Positions 29,418-39,891 of a DNA stretch of 40,000 nucleotides are shown here, in pieces. Below the pieces are notes generated by a model. It was not told the DNA's origin, made no database searches, and was given only the letters and a program-made list of their open reading frames with translations. Position numbers and translations under genes: made by a program. The stretch is from the NCBI GenBank assembly GCA_905221605.1, contig CAJNDS010002357.1, positions 487,831 to 527,830 on the forward strand, read 5' to 3'. Numbering within the stretch: position 1 is the stretch's first letter; every line of letters begins with the position of its first letter. Source of the stretch: Symbiodinium natans. Lineage: Eukaryota > Sar > Dinophyceae > Suessiales > Symbiodiniaceae.

Positions 29418-29731
29418 TCGCAAAAGCAGGTGTTATGACCCAAGCCTCCTGACCCGCAACCCCCCGAGGCCCCAAAAGCCTTGAGGACCCTTGAGGGGAT
29501 CATTCTTCTCGAGGTTTTGGGCTTTTGGGTTTGATAATTTCATCCCTGTGTGAGTCTAGGCGGGCTTGAGGCCCAGTTTTGGTTGCAATTCCCGTGAAGC
29601 AACCGCACTGAGTGCAAGATCCTCAAGCATTCTGCAGCCAAGAGACCGTGGGATGGCTAACGGCTTGTGAGCCCCGGACAGCACCCCTGAGGCTACCAGC
29701 TGCCTCCATGGATGGTCTGGTGAGGCCAAGC

Positions 29732-30120
29732 CCTAAACCCTAAACCCGACCCGAAACCCTAAAGCCTGCACCCCAAACCCTAAACCCAAAACCCAAAACC
29801 CGAAATCCGAAACCCAAAACCCTAAACCCTAAACCCTAAGCCCTAAACCCTAGCTACGGAACTGGTCCCTTGAAGATTCTTTTTTGGGGTTTGAAGGGCC
29901 TCGGGCCTTAGGTTCTACTCGGGACTCTTAAGGGGGACGGTTTTGGAGTTCCGAAAAAGAATCCGGCAGTTCAGTTGAGGCCCTAGGCCACATTTGTTGC
30001 CCCCACGTGCTCAACGCTGCAACAAATCCTTTCAACTGCGTTGCAAGAAGCACCCAAAACCCTAAACCCTAAGCTCTAAACTTTCAGCCGTAAATCCTAA
30101 ACCCCAAGCCCTAAACCCAA
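29732..30120. repeat. two CCCTAAA-type arrays
   Basis: 29732-29855 (many cccaaaa and cccgaaa variants) and 30057-30120 (degenerate), separated by 200 bases of unassigned sequence. The second ends 20 bases before the candidate exon at 30140. Confidence 0.9.
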
Positions 30121-30139
30121 AACCGCAGCCCCAGCCCAG

Positions 30140-30220
30140 TAGTAGAAGCTACCGAAGGAGGTCTAGAGCCAGCTCCCGAAGCTTTGGCCATGGGCATGGG
30201 CCACAGCTGCATCTTCTCTG
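30140..30220 (+). CDS. candidate exon, possibly RCC1-repeat-like
   Basis: After CCCAG the frame reads VEATEGGLEPAPEALAMGMG then HSCIFS and a GT donor at 30221. GxGHSCxxS is reminiscent of an RCC1 blade but too short to claim. G-rich degenerate telomere-like units follow the donor. Confidence 0.5.
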
Positions 30221-30805
30221 GTTTTGGGCTTCCCGGGTTTGAGGTTTGAAAATGTGGGGTACAGGGACTTGAATGTCGGGTTCAGGACCGTTCAGGGCAT
30301 TGACGGTTTGGAGTCTAGGGTTGTGAGTTTAGGGTGGAGGTGCGCTGGGCTTCGCGTTCGGATAGTTCGCAGTTCACTGCTGAAGCTGAAATCCACCCTT
30401 ACCGAGCAGGCTTGGCATCGCCGACTGAGGTCCTAAAAATGGCAATGGGTGACATCTAGGCAGCCCGGAACCTTGAAACGCCGCTGTATTCACGACCCGC
30501 GTCTTAGGCTTGAATGGCATCTTGTGCATCGAGCGCGTACAAGCGACAGAACCACCGAAAACCATTCCCAAAAAACATCCCGACGCCCCAAAATACCTTC
30601 AACAAACCCGTGCACACGCTCGAACCCCTTCAGCCCTACTTGCAGCCCCTGCGCTGCCCCAAACCACCCTGTCCCAAAGCCGCTCCCTGCCAGCCGCCTC
30701 CTGGCGCTGGCACTTTTGGCGCTGGTGTGCGGGTGCGGGGTCCGAAAGTTTGGGGTCTGGAGTCTGGGGGAGAAGGGCTGAAAACAGGGCTCTTATGGCC
30801 CGTGA

Positions 30806-31073
30806 AGGGCTTAACAAGGCTTAGCAGGGCTTTAACAGGGCTTGGCAGGGCTTAGCAGGGTTTAGCAGGGCCTGGGGCTTAGCAGGGCTTGGCTTAGCAG
30901 GGCTTAGCTTAGCAGGGCTTAGCATAGCAGGGCTTAGCAGAATAAGGCTGAATTTCAGATTCAATAAAGATTAAATTCGAATTTCAGACCTGCTTCAGCG
31001 GCCATCCATCCAGGGCTTAGCAGGGCTTAGCAGGGCTTAGCAGGGCTTAGCAGGGCTTAGCAGGGCTTAGCAG
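30806..31073. repeat. GGGCTTAGCA decamer tandem repeats
   Basis: Two blocks, 30806-30947 (imperfect) and 31011-31073 (six nearly perfect copies), separated by an AT-rich 60-base insert. 31080-31540 has no assignable gene. Confidence 0.9.
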
Positions 31074-31541
31074 GTTAGAGTCTTTTTGGGCTCCGGGGTC
31101 AGGGCTTCAGGTTTGGGAGCTGTGAGCTTCAGGGTTCAGTGCTTGAGGGCTGCGAGGTGAGCTGTGAGCTTCAAGGTTTAGGGGTTGGCCTTGGGGCAGG
31201 AGCTGTGCCTCTGAACTTTAGAATATACTGCATGAAGCCATAAAGGAGCTAGAGTTTGGATCCTTCCACGTTGTTGCAAACTCTGAAGTGTGAACCTTGA
31301 GCCAGCCAATACCCAACTAGTCGCCATGCAAACCCTCAAACGTCGAACGGGGCCCTAGGATTCAGACACGGAGCCAGTTGTGTGCGTACAGGTGCAAACA
31401 TCGATATCTGGAGCACATGCATAGACTCTTGGTTACGAGCCTGAGAGGCCCTGAGTGCTTTGCATTCACACCTAGCCCCCGCAGCCTGAACCGCCTAAAC
31501 CCATCTCCGGCACCCATAGAAAACCCGCTCCGAGCCCAGCT

Positions 31542-31700
31542 GAGCCCTAAACCCTAAACCCTAAACCCTAAACCCTAAACCCTAAACCCTAAACCCTAAA
31601 CCCCAAAACCCAAAACCCAAAACCCCAAACCCCAAACCCCAAACCCTAAACCCTAAACCCTAAACCCTAAACCCTAAACCTAAACCCCAAACCCTAAACT
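31542..31700. repeat. CCCTAAA array
   Basis: About 22 units, the longest array in the window, with a ccccaaa-rich middle. It lies just before the candidate exon at 31741. Confidence 0.95.
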
Positions 31701-31740
31701 GTCAAGCCCTAAGCCCGTCTAAGCCCAAGAACTTCCTCAG

Positions 31741-31830
31741 GTGCTGTGCCTTCGTCCTTGGTCCGGCGCCCTCCCCGCTGAGAGCCTCATCGAGGTGCCC
31801 TTGGGCGCGGTTGTGCATCTAAGCTTAAGG
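31741..31830 (+). CDS. candidate exon bracketed by telomere-type repeats
   Basis: CCTCAG|G acceptor; VLCLRPWSGALPAESLIEVP then LGAVVHLSLR; GT donor at 31831 or 31838, the latter being gtttaggg itself. High third-position G/C. Phase does not directly fit the exon at 30140, so an exon may be missing between them. Confidence 0.5.
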
Positions 31831-32343
31831 GTCTGGGGTTTAGGGTTTAGGGACTGAGGTAGAGAGCTTTCGGAGCTTTAGCCGTTTTCAGGGTTTCAGG
31901 TCGAGCTTCTAAGGGCCTCGCAGTGTTTTTTTTGGGGTCTTTCGCGGTGATGTCTTTGTAGTTATTGGTTCGAGGATTTGAGGTTGCGCGCTGAGGAAGC
32001 CTGCGAGGTTCAGGGTTTATAGGGTTTGCTGTAATATGGCGTAGATGCTGTGAAGGTTAGGATGCAGCAGAGGCTCGAAAGCCTCGTCAGGTGCGAAGAG
32101 CAGCGCTGGCCCGATTGTGGAAGGCCATCCAAGACCTTTCTCCCACCCCACGCCGTCCAAGGCGGCAAAGCCACCCTAACCTCTTCCTTTTAGGGTTCAG
32201 GCCTAAAATCAGGACAAATGCTGTAAAACGTCTGCCGTCAATCAGAGAGAGAATGGTCGGCCGGCCCACAGGGTTCGCAGAGACGTCCAGGGGGGTCTCA
32301 GGAGGGTCTCAGGAGGGTCCCGGGGTGTCGCAGGGGCGTCCAG

Positions 32344-32408
32344 GGGAGCCCACGAAGCTGGTGGCGCGCATGGTCATGCACCGATCTCTACTCCAGTGTC
32401 CCTCGAAC
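32344..32408 (+). CDS. candidate exon, unknown protein
   Basis: TCCAG|GG acceptor; GEPTKLVARMVMHRSLLQCP; ends at a textbook GTGAGTGC donor (32409). A second open stretch follows from 32436 in two competing frames (LRDMTQKWRLTLLIVKL, or NAVARHDPKVATDALDRQV) and cannot be settled. Confidence 0.5.
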
Positions 32409-32767
32409 GTGAGTGCATGCGGCAAACACCGACAGGCGGGGGTGGCAACGCGGTTGCGAGACATGACCCAAAAGTGGCGACTGACGCTCTTGATCGTCAA
32501 GTTGGTCGTCAGCGGGGCGTTGGCGAACGACCTGGGTCGGCTTGCGCCATTGAGGTCGAGGGTAGGCCCCGCCCCCCAACTGTAGGGGGCGCGGCCTGGC
32601 CTTGGGTTTCGGGTTTAGGTTCGAGAGCCCGTTTGAGTTGGGAGCTCCCGGGTCGGTGGGGTCCTGTTTCGAATGTGGGAAGTCCTTCAACCCTCTACCC
32701 TGAATCGCGGAGATTTCTTGTAGACCTTACGCCCTCCTTGTAGTAGAGCCTGCCTTAAGCCCTCCTG

Positions 32768-32891
32768 TGCACCCTAAGCCCTAAACCCTAAACCCTAAAT
32801 CCCAAACCCTCAACCCTAAACCCTAAACAGTAAGCCTTAAACCCTAAACCGTAAACCCTACACCCTATATAAACCATAAACCCTAAACGCT
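32768..32891. repeat. degenerate CCCTAAA array
   Basis: Units mutated more than elsewhere (cataaac, cctacac), suggesting an older array; precedes the exon at 32907. Confidence 0.9.
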
Positions 32892-32906
32892 AAGAGTGGC
32901 TCCCAG

Positions 32907-32988
32907 GACGGACAGGACCACGGAGAAGGAAGCTGAGACCTTCGAGTCCACTTCAGGTGCAGCGGGCTTTCTGGCCCATTTCTTGAGG
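32907..32988 (+). CDS. candidate exon bracketed by telomere-type repeats
   Basis: TCCCAG|G acceptor; TDRTTEKEAETFESTSG, then AAGFLAHFL. GT donor at 32957 or 32989; the latter abuts gtatagggtttaggg. TTTAGGG units fill 32990-33088. Confidence 0.5.
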
Positions 32989-32989
32989 G

Positions 32990-33088
32990 TATAGGGTTTA
33001 GGGCTTTACGGTTTAGGGTTTAGGGTTGAGGGTTTCGGGTTTCGGGTTTAAGGTTTAGGGTTTAGGGTTTTGGGTGTAGGGTTTAGGT
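32990..33088. repeat. TTTAGGG array
   Basis: About 13 imperfect units (tttcggg, tttacgg variants), opposite polarity to the array at 32768 on the other side of the exon. Confidence 0.9.
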
Positions 33089-33512
33089 CAGACCTTGGGA
33101 AAATCTGAGGGTTTGCGTTTCGTTGAGGTTGTATCCTGTTTTGTCCTAAGGAGGCGGGGTCCTCTGGTATTGGTCCTAGCTGTTCCGTGGCGCCCTAATC
33201 CTGCGATTTGGTCTTCCGGTCTCCAGGACCTCCGGTCCGCTGGACTACTGCTGTGCTTGCGAAACCAAGCGCCAGAAATAGTATTCTACTAATTAGCCAT
33301 TAGTGATGGAGTGCTAGCTGCTCATTGTGAACTTCTAGTTCTTACTTGCTAGCTAGAATGCCTCTAAAAGCATCAAGTGTTAAGCATTAGTGATAGTCAG
33401 AGGTAATAAGTAAGTAGCAATGAGTGGTAAGTCATTATTCATTGCCCTTTGTACTGAGCAGTTCGCTTAGGAATGATGAAACATATGTAGCAGCTTGTCA
33501 TCACAAACCAGT

Positions 33513-33640
33513 CATCAGTGTTTCGAAATGAACGAACTGTACTTGAAGCAAACGAAATGTTCATTGCTATGTGCGACATCAGTATTTCGAAATGAAGGAA
33601 CTGTACTTGAAGCAAACGAAATGTTCATTGCTATGCGACT
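33513..33640. repeat. 64-bp tandem duplication in AT-rich DNA
   Basis: Two copies beginning catcagtgtttcgaaatg / catcagtatttcgaaatg with very few differences, inside an AT-richer block (33285-34200). No gene is supported between 33090 and 36080; a short TTTAGGG run occurs at 35693-35708 and a C-rich tract at 33841-33880. Confidence 0.85.
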
Positions 33641-36128
33641 TGGTAATTCTCATTTGCCAATCTACTCGTGCAGTTTAGTTGCCTGTTCTCTTAATAGTAA
33701 GACCCATACTGTGAGTGCTAATACAATTGCTCTTGCGAGAAATGTTGCTATTGCTTATTTTATTGTCATTTGTTGTTACTGGTCTATTCTGCTCCAGTCT
33801 TACTATTCCAAGTGTGCAGCAGCCGGGGCTGGGGGGTGCACCCCCCCCCCCCCTCCCCAGCCCCCTACCCTCTCCCCTTTCTAGCAAGATGTGCAGCCTG
33901 TACTCAGCCAGAAAGTTTGTGTGCAGAAGATGTCCCGCGCGTAGAAATACTGACGCTTACAGGATAGGTTGCCTGTGCACAGCCAGTAATTCTGCACGTT
34001 ACAGCAGTTTGAGCTTGTTTGTGCAAGTCGCTTAAATGCTGCAGGTCGCAGCCTAAAGCGCTTTTTCAAGCTGCCCAACGCATGGAAATGCTGTCATGGC
34101 AGAATGCTGCAAGTTGCCGCATTCAGAAGTGAGAACAGTCAAAAATTGAAAAGCATTTCGTGCCTGTGAACGACCAGAAATGTTGCAATTTACCGCACTT
34201 GCATTTGCAGTCTTTGCAGTCAGGGAGAACGCCAACGCGAGGAGAAAGAACAAAGGGGCACCAACGTTAGGAGAGACAGAGTTCCGCCTCGGTTGTTTGG
34301 GTGTTCGGGGTGTTGAGAACTTCAAGATCAAGAATCAAATGCTTAAGTGCAGGGTTGTTTCGCGGGTAGGGTGTGCCGGAAACCCGCAAGCGTGTTCATT
34401 CCTTCTGATTTTCGGCAACGTGTGCCGCTAGCCAAAGCAGGTCGCTGGCCCAGCTTGTGCGTGAAGTATTATTCCCCCGAGAAAGCTATGGAATCAGAAG
34501 TTGAAACAGGTCTAGAGCCCTTAATGCCTCAGCTCGATATAGGTTGCAGGCCCAAGCCCAAGGCTCCAAACTGCATGGATCCTCAGAAGTGTAGGCTTAT
34601 TTCATCAGATTCATGTTAGGATTTTTTGGTTTTGCCATGGCTCCTTGCATTTCAATGTTCGGTCGATCTTCCTGTACAAACTCCGAACGACAGGCAGCCG
34701 CGCCGCGGCCCTTCTCGGATCTGCGGCAGTTGCCGCAGCGGTCACCGGACCTTGAGTTAGTTGTGGGCTGATAGGCATTGTGGGGGATATGGGAGGTTTC
34801 CGATACTAAGGGGGCTACCTTACGGGGTCCTTTTTTTGAGGGGATCCACTGTTTGGGAGTCTATATTGGGGGTCCTCTATTGAAATCTCCGGATCCTGTG
34901 TCTGTAGGATTCAGAGTGTTGGGGAAAGAGCTTGGGTTGAGGTTGAGGGTATGATGCACCGAAGCAGACCAGCAGGAAGCTGTGCCATGTGTAGCTTGTA
35001 TTGTAGGTGTTTTGGTTGTCTAGAGACAGAGTCCTATTTGCTGATGTCATAGGCTCAAGATCAATCCACAAAACACATGGTCCAATGACAAGTTCCTAAG
35101 CCTTTAAACTTAGCAGTTGTCAACTAGAAAAGATATGGTGTCCTTATCCTGTGTTTCACTTCGTTCACCCTTCATGTCCTGATTTGGTAATGTTTGTGCA
35201 GCAAGGGATCCAAGATTGAAAGCCTTCTAAATCACGGGACAATAAACGACAGGAATTGGAGAAGTTATGGAACGCAATAGAAACCTCTAAGCCCTGCTTG
35301 TGAAAGCTACAGCCAAGCACTCCAAGTTCTGAATGCCGCAAAGCGTCGACTAGTGCTGTGAAGGTTTTAGCCTCGAGAGTAGCGCGCACGTTTTCCCAGG
35401 CTCTGCTCTCAGCTGGGGATCTGCATGTCTAGTTCCGACTAGTTCCCAGTGAATGCTGAGAGAAGGCTGAAGGGGTTGGGGGTTAGGCCCAGGCTGGCCA
35501 TTCGAAGGATTCTTGTCGGACTTTGCACTTCGTTGTTTGCAGCTCGCATGAAGGGCGCATGGTAGGGGCTGCTTTCCTTCATGTGCGTTCTTGGAACAGG
35601 TTTACACTTCGTGGTTTATCAAAGGCAAGACCCACGAGTATCCCAAGCCCTCAGTCGCCATGAGTCGCCCTGAGCTCTTGGTTTAGGCTTTAGGGTTCAG
35701 GGTTTAGGGCAGCCTAGAAAGCCCGGAGCCCCCAAACCCCTTCACTGTGCTGCAAGACGGTGCCCCTTCGCGGACAGCAGCGAAAGGCTGACGGCTTGGG
35801 GGGATGCTTGGGGTTTCAAGCTCCTGTGGCTCGTTCAGCGCTTGAGGCTCAGGTTTCTCGGGTCAGCAGTTGCGACGCAGGAATTGCAGATTAGCCGTGG
35901 TCCTTTCTTCGATGGGCAGCTGGTGGTCTAAATGGAGGTTTGCTTCAAACTTTTTTGCATTCGGGGGGTCTTCCAATGAGCAACGAGTGCCAATGAGCAT
36001 GGGCTGAGAATCCCAAAACCCATTCAGACCCCTTCCCCAACATCCTTTCAAGCTCCCGCAGCGCAGGCCATCAACACCCTTACGTGCAGCCTCCACGAAG
36101 CACCAAGTTTCCTGAACCTGCAAAGCTC

Positions 36129-36178
36129 CAAGGCCCCGAAGGCCCCGAAGGCCCCGCAAGGCCCCGCAAGGCCCCGAT
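36129..36178. repeat. GGCCCCGAA/GCAA tandem repeat
   Basis: Five copies of a 9-10-base GC-rich unit within a 66-codon + strand frame (36084-36284) of Pro/Gly-rich composition that may or may not be coding. Confidence 0.7.
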
Positions 36179-36771
36179 GAAGGCCGCAAACCCTGTGCCT
36201 CCTTTCCGATGCCAGGCAGCGCAGACAACAGCCGTGGCTCCAGGGGGCTTTGGAAGCTCCCTGAGGCGGGGAATTGGGTCGTGACACTGCGTTAAGGACC
36301 GAAACCTTGATGGCCTTTCAAAATACCCAACAGAGCTCCCGTGCTGCGAGGTCCTCCGGCAGCTCTTTTGCTTCTGGAAGCTCCAGCTTTCTGGGTGTCT
36401 CGGCGGCAGGGAGTTTGGGGTTACTCCCTCCCCCGCCGCGACCCCTCCCCCCTAACACCGGCTTGTAAGGGCCAGCCGGGATTCGGGGATCGAACTTATG
36501 CGGGTTGAGGGCTTCGCAGTGCTTGAAGGTTTTTGATTTGAAGGTCAAAGGGTTTTCGCAGCTTTTAGAGCATCTTTCCTGGCATCGGCTCTTTGTGCCA
36601 TTCAAGTCTTGTGCGGTTTGTCCTCCGCAGCAACCTAAAGAGAGCCCTCAGCGCGAAGTTGAAGATGATTCCCGAATTTTTTAGCCAACGCTCCGCTGGA
36701 AACTGCTTGGAGAGCAAGCTCTTAGTTCCTTTACTCTTGTACGCTTTGCTTTGCTCTACTATTTTGTGCTG

Positions 36772-36890
36772 TGCTAGCCCATGCTAGCCCATGCTAGCTT
36801 ATGCTAGCCCATGCTAGCCCATGCCAGCCTATGCCAGGCTATGCCAGGCTATGCGAGGCTAAGCTAGGCTATGCTAGGCTATGTATGCTA
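36772..36890. repeat. ATGCTAGCCC decamer tandem repeat
   Basis: About 11 copies of a 10-base unit grading from atgctagccc through atgccaggct to atgctaggct, the latter nearly the reverse complement of the first. The array can therefore fold back on itself. Confidence 0.9.
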
Positions 36891-37307
36891 TGGGGCGTGG
36901 GAACCTGGAGATTGCATGTGCGCCCGAAAGGGGTTTCGGGTATGTTGCAGGCTTGGGTGCTCAGAGCTTGGAGACTCTGTCTGTGCCACTCTGCTGAGGA
37001 TCCACCATAGCCGGGTCCGCCAGAAGCCAAGCCGAGGACTTTAGGTTGGCACGTTGCAAATCAGGGGAGCAAATTAGGTGGGTCCTAGCAGGTCCTAGCC
37101 ATCATGGAAGAAAGGAAAGGGCGAAGTCAGAGGTTGCCACAGAGACTGCGTGGAGTTTGTAGCCCTTTCGAGTCCATTAGAGTCCCAAGGGGCCAAGTGT
37201 GACTGTGCTGCTGAACTGTGAGCCCGCGAGCAGAGAGTGCTCGACAGTGTGAAGGGTTAGGTTTCTCCCTGCTGGCCGCTGTGAACATGTACTGTAAACA
37301 AAAGCAG

Positions 37308-37418
37308 GCTCACATCGAGCCGACACGCCCCAAAATGCAAGATGCCAAACGTTCACTGGAGAAGTCGGGGCAAGCGACGCGCAATTTGGCTGCGAACGTG
37401 GAAAGAGTGACCCAAATC
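37308..37418 (+). CDS. candidate coiled-coil exon, unknown protein
   Basis: AAGCAG|G acceptor, 37 codons in phase 0, GTACGT donor at 37419. Product AHIEPTRPKMQDAKRSLEK, then SGQATRNLAANVERVTQI, heptad-like. Probably the first visible exon of a gene continuing to the right. Confidence 0.5.
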
Positions 37419-37948
37419 GTACGTCGTTTGGTTTTTGGAGGGCTTATTTGAGCCTGGGGGGGGGGGAGGCTCCTGAGCTCCCGAGAGGCTTTTTTTAGGG
37501 CTTCGCGGGAAACTTTCACCCTGAGAAGTCACTGGTGCCCTCGCCTTGATCTTGGAGAAGTAGGCAGAGTACTCAATGCGGGCATAGAGGGAGAGCCACT
37601 GAGTACGACAGCGACGGAAAAGTTGGGTTTCCTCGACTTGCTTCTAAACATGCTGGTTGCACTGTCGTGAAACTAGCGCGCGCTCGAATCGTGGCTATGT
37701 AACGGTTTGCTGTGGTTACGCTTCGGGCGGGCCAGTTGTGGTTATAGCACCTCCTCCTCTCAGTTTTAGGCGGTCCCAGGATCAAAATCAAATATCATAT
37801 ACATCTGTTATATTGTATATTGTGTATCACATGATTCAGTGTTATCTTCTCGTTCGTGTGCATGCTCATATATTCATGTATGGAATTCTAAGCGCATACG
37901 ACACTTATCATATGTAATACGTTACATATGAAGATACAAACACACATA

Positions 37949-37956
<8 letters not shown>

Positions 37957-37984
<28 letters not shown>

Positions 37985-38038
37985 TGTATGTATGTATGTA
38001 TGTATGTATGTATGTATGTATGTATGTATGTATGTATA
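37957..38038. repeat. (GTAT)n microsatellite
   Basis: About 20 perfect tetranucleotide units in an AT-rich block (37780-38260). The ORF on the minus strand over it is an artefact. Confidence 0.95.
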
Positions 38039-38305
38039 CCTCTGTCTAGAAACGCATAAATATAAACAAATACAACTACAAATATGAATCTAAATATGAA
38101 TAAATACATAAGTAGGTAAATATGTATATGTGTAGTCCATGATATTTTTAAGCAATCTAGTATATATGTATATATGTATATATACACATAAAATAGTACA
38201 ATATGTAATGTCAGATAATAAATGTGTAAACAGTTCAAAAAGAACAGAGATTCCGAATAGAACGGCGTTCCTCTATACTCGCAAATCCTCTATTTCCCAT
38301 ACCAT

Positions 38306-38545
38306 TTGAAGTGGAAAACCTTTGTGTTGCCACTGTCAACAGAAGAAAGAGCCCAGATCCCGGATTGTTTCGTTCCAGACAGGGCCGAAGGGCGAGGCGA
38401 ATGGCATCCTTTGAAGGCGACAGAAAACCACAAGAGCCCCAACGCCCAGGTCACCGCTGTTGCACCAGTGCGAAATGGCGGGGCACTGCCGGGCTCCTTG
38501 TTGCTCTCAGAGATGAGAATTCGGCTTCGGTGGAGTTTTGGATAG
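38306..38545 (+). CDS. candidate coding segment, unknown protein
   Basis: 79 codons; core EERAQIPDCFVPDRAEGRGE, WHPLKATENHKSPNAQVTAV and GGALPGSLLLSE. An overlapping frame is also open, so moderate confidence. Confidence 0.35.
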   Translation: MKWKTFVLPLSTEERAQIPDCFVPDRAEGRGEWHPLKATENHKSPNAQVTAVAPVRNGGALPGSLLLSEMRIRLRWSFG

Positions 38546-38672
38546 GGCAGGGCTTGCGTTGTGAGAAGAGGCCCAGGGATCTTTGAGTTCGGCTCCTCTG
38601 AGCCCACTCGCCGCAAAGTTTTGCTTCGGGGAGCAGCTCGAGTGTAGGCCAATGTCACTTGTACTTGAACAG

Positions 38673-38855
38673 GTGCCGTCGGAGCAAAACAGCGCAGAGG
38701 TCCCGAAGCAGAAGAAAAGATTCCATTAATTTGAAGCCAGAACAGTCATGTCATGAAGCTCACCAGTGTACTTCAACATCTGGCCCCAGGAATTTGAGCT
38801 ACAAACCTGGACGAGCCCTAAGGTCTTCGATGAAGATGATGTTCGAGAGATTTAA
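38673..38855 (+). CDS. two candidate exons, unknown protein
   Basis: 38673-38729 (GAACAG|G; VPSEQNSAEVPKQKKRF, probably ending earlier at a GA donor) and 38767-38855 (ACCAG acceptor; YFNIWPQEFELQTWTSPKVF then DEDDVREI). The second is very protein-like, with aromatic residues and acidic end. No family recalled. Confidence 0.45.
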
Positions 38856-39230
38856 CGAGAAGGCGATGTCAAGCTTAGAGTGAGAGTCTGGCGAGACGGC
38901 TGCCTTTCACAGGGGTTGCCGTCGCCCGCATGTGGGGGTTGACATCTAAGCTCGCAGATGCCAATGTGTTTCAGTTCTTGTCTTTGCTACAAGAGAGCGA
39001 GCTTGTGGATGTGGCATCTTTGGTTCTGTCAATGTGTATATGTGGAAATGTGAAAATGTGGAAATGTCGTAGTTGTTTAAATGTGTAAATGTGCATGTGC
39101 ACATGTGTGGGGGTGTGCTTTGCAAGACCGGACCAGGATGTACTTAGGACGTCTTAGGACCCAGGACCCTTTCCGTCTTCGAGCCTTAAAATGAAGGTTT
39201 CGTCAGCTTGGGTTGAGGTTGTTTGTTCAG

Positions 39231-39336
39231 CGTGTGGCTGTGGCTGGTGCAAGCTCCGTGCAGGCGATCAAGTCCGTCATGCTTGCGCAGGAGGAGTCGC
39301 GACGTTTGCGTGCGCTGCCCAGTCAGTGCGTCCTAG
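39231..39336 (+). CDS. candidate exon, helical protein
   Basis: GTTCAG acceptor; RVAVAGASSVQAIKSVMLAQ, then EESRRLRALPSQCVL; GT donor at 39337. High third-position G/C. Confidence 0.5.
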
Positions 39337-39726
39337 GTTTGATGCTCTGAGATGGAGTTGTTGAAGTTCGGCGTGTATTCAAAGTGTCAAGCAGTGCAAT
39401 GCAATGTTGTACTCAGAAGAACTCTGAAAGGATTAAGACACTTGAAGGCCGTGCCTTTGTCGGAATCTGACATCAAGTGCTGATTGCAGCACGCGGCCCA
39501 CAAGTCCCACAAACCTGCATACTGAAGCGTAGCTGGATCGCACTTGCCCGGAGATGGTCGATAGGTTTGCTCTGCCGATTGGACTTCTTCTCTAAACCAA
39601 AACCTGGCAAAGTACGTGTTCCGAAGCACCCGAAGCAGAACCTTCGACAAGAGGCATTTTTAACAAGAAGAACGTTTGGCTTAATACAGTTTGGCTTTAT
39701 TGTATACACTACAATTTTACTACAAG

Positions 39727-39891
39727 CACCGTCCAAGCGGTCCCATGCGCCCAGAGCACAACTTCGTGGACACGCAGATGCTGCTGGTGGGTGTCGTTGC
39801 CGAGAACTCCTCCATCGCTGCGAAGGTGATGAGGTCGGGTCTGCAGTCTGGAGGGCTATGGAGGACCTTGGAGGAAATAGAAAGCACCTGA
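39727..39891 (+). CDS. candidate exon near right edge
   Basis: After CAAG the frame gives MRPEHNFVDTQMLLVGVVAE then NSSIAAKVMRSGLQSGG with strong codon bias; the end is unspliced TGA at 39889-39891 or an earlier GA donor. Probably continues the gene to the left. Confidence 0.45.
   Translation, partial: HRPSGPMRPEHNFVDTQMLLVGVVAENSSIAAKVMRSGLQSGGLWRTLEEIEST

Noticed and set aside
31542-33088. A real chromosome end
   Set aside because: Arrays are short, degenerate, occur in both orientations and have unique coding-like sequence on both sides.
37888-38238. 116-codon minus-strand ORF rich in Tyr/Ile/His
   Set aside because: Translation of the (GTAT)n microsatellite and AT-rich flanks.
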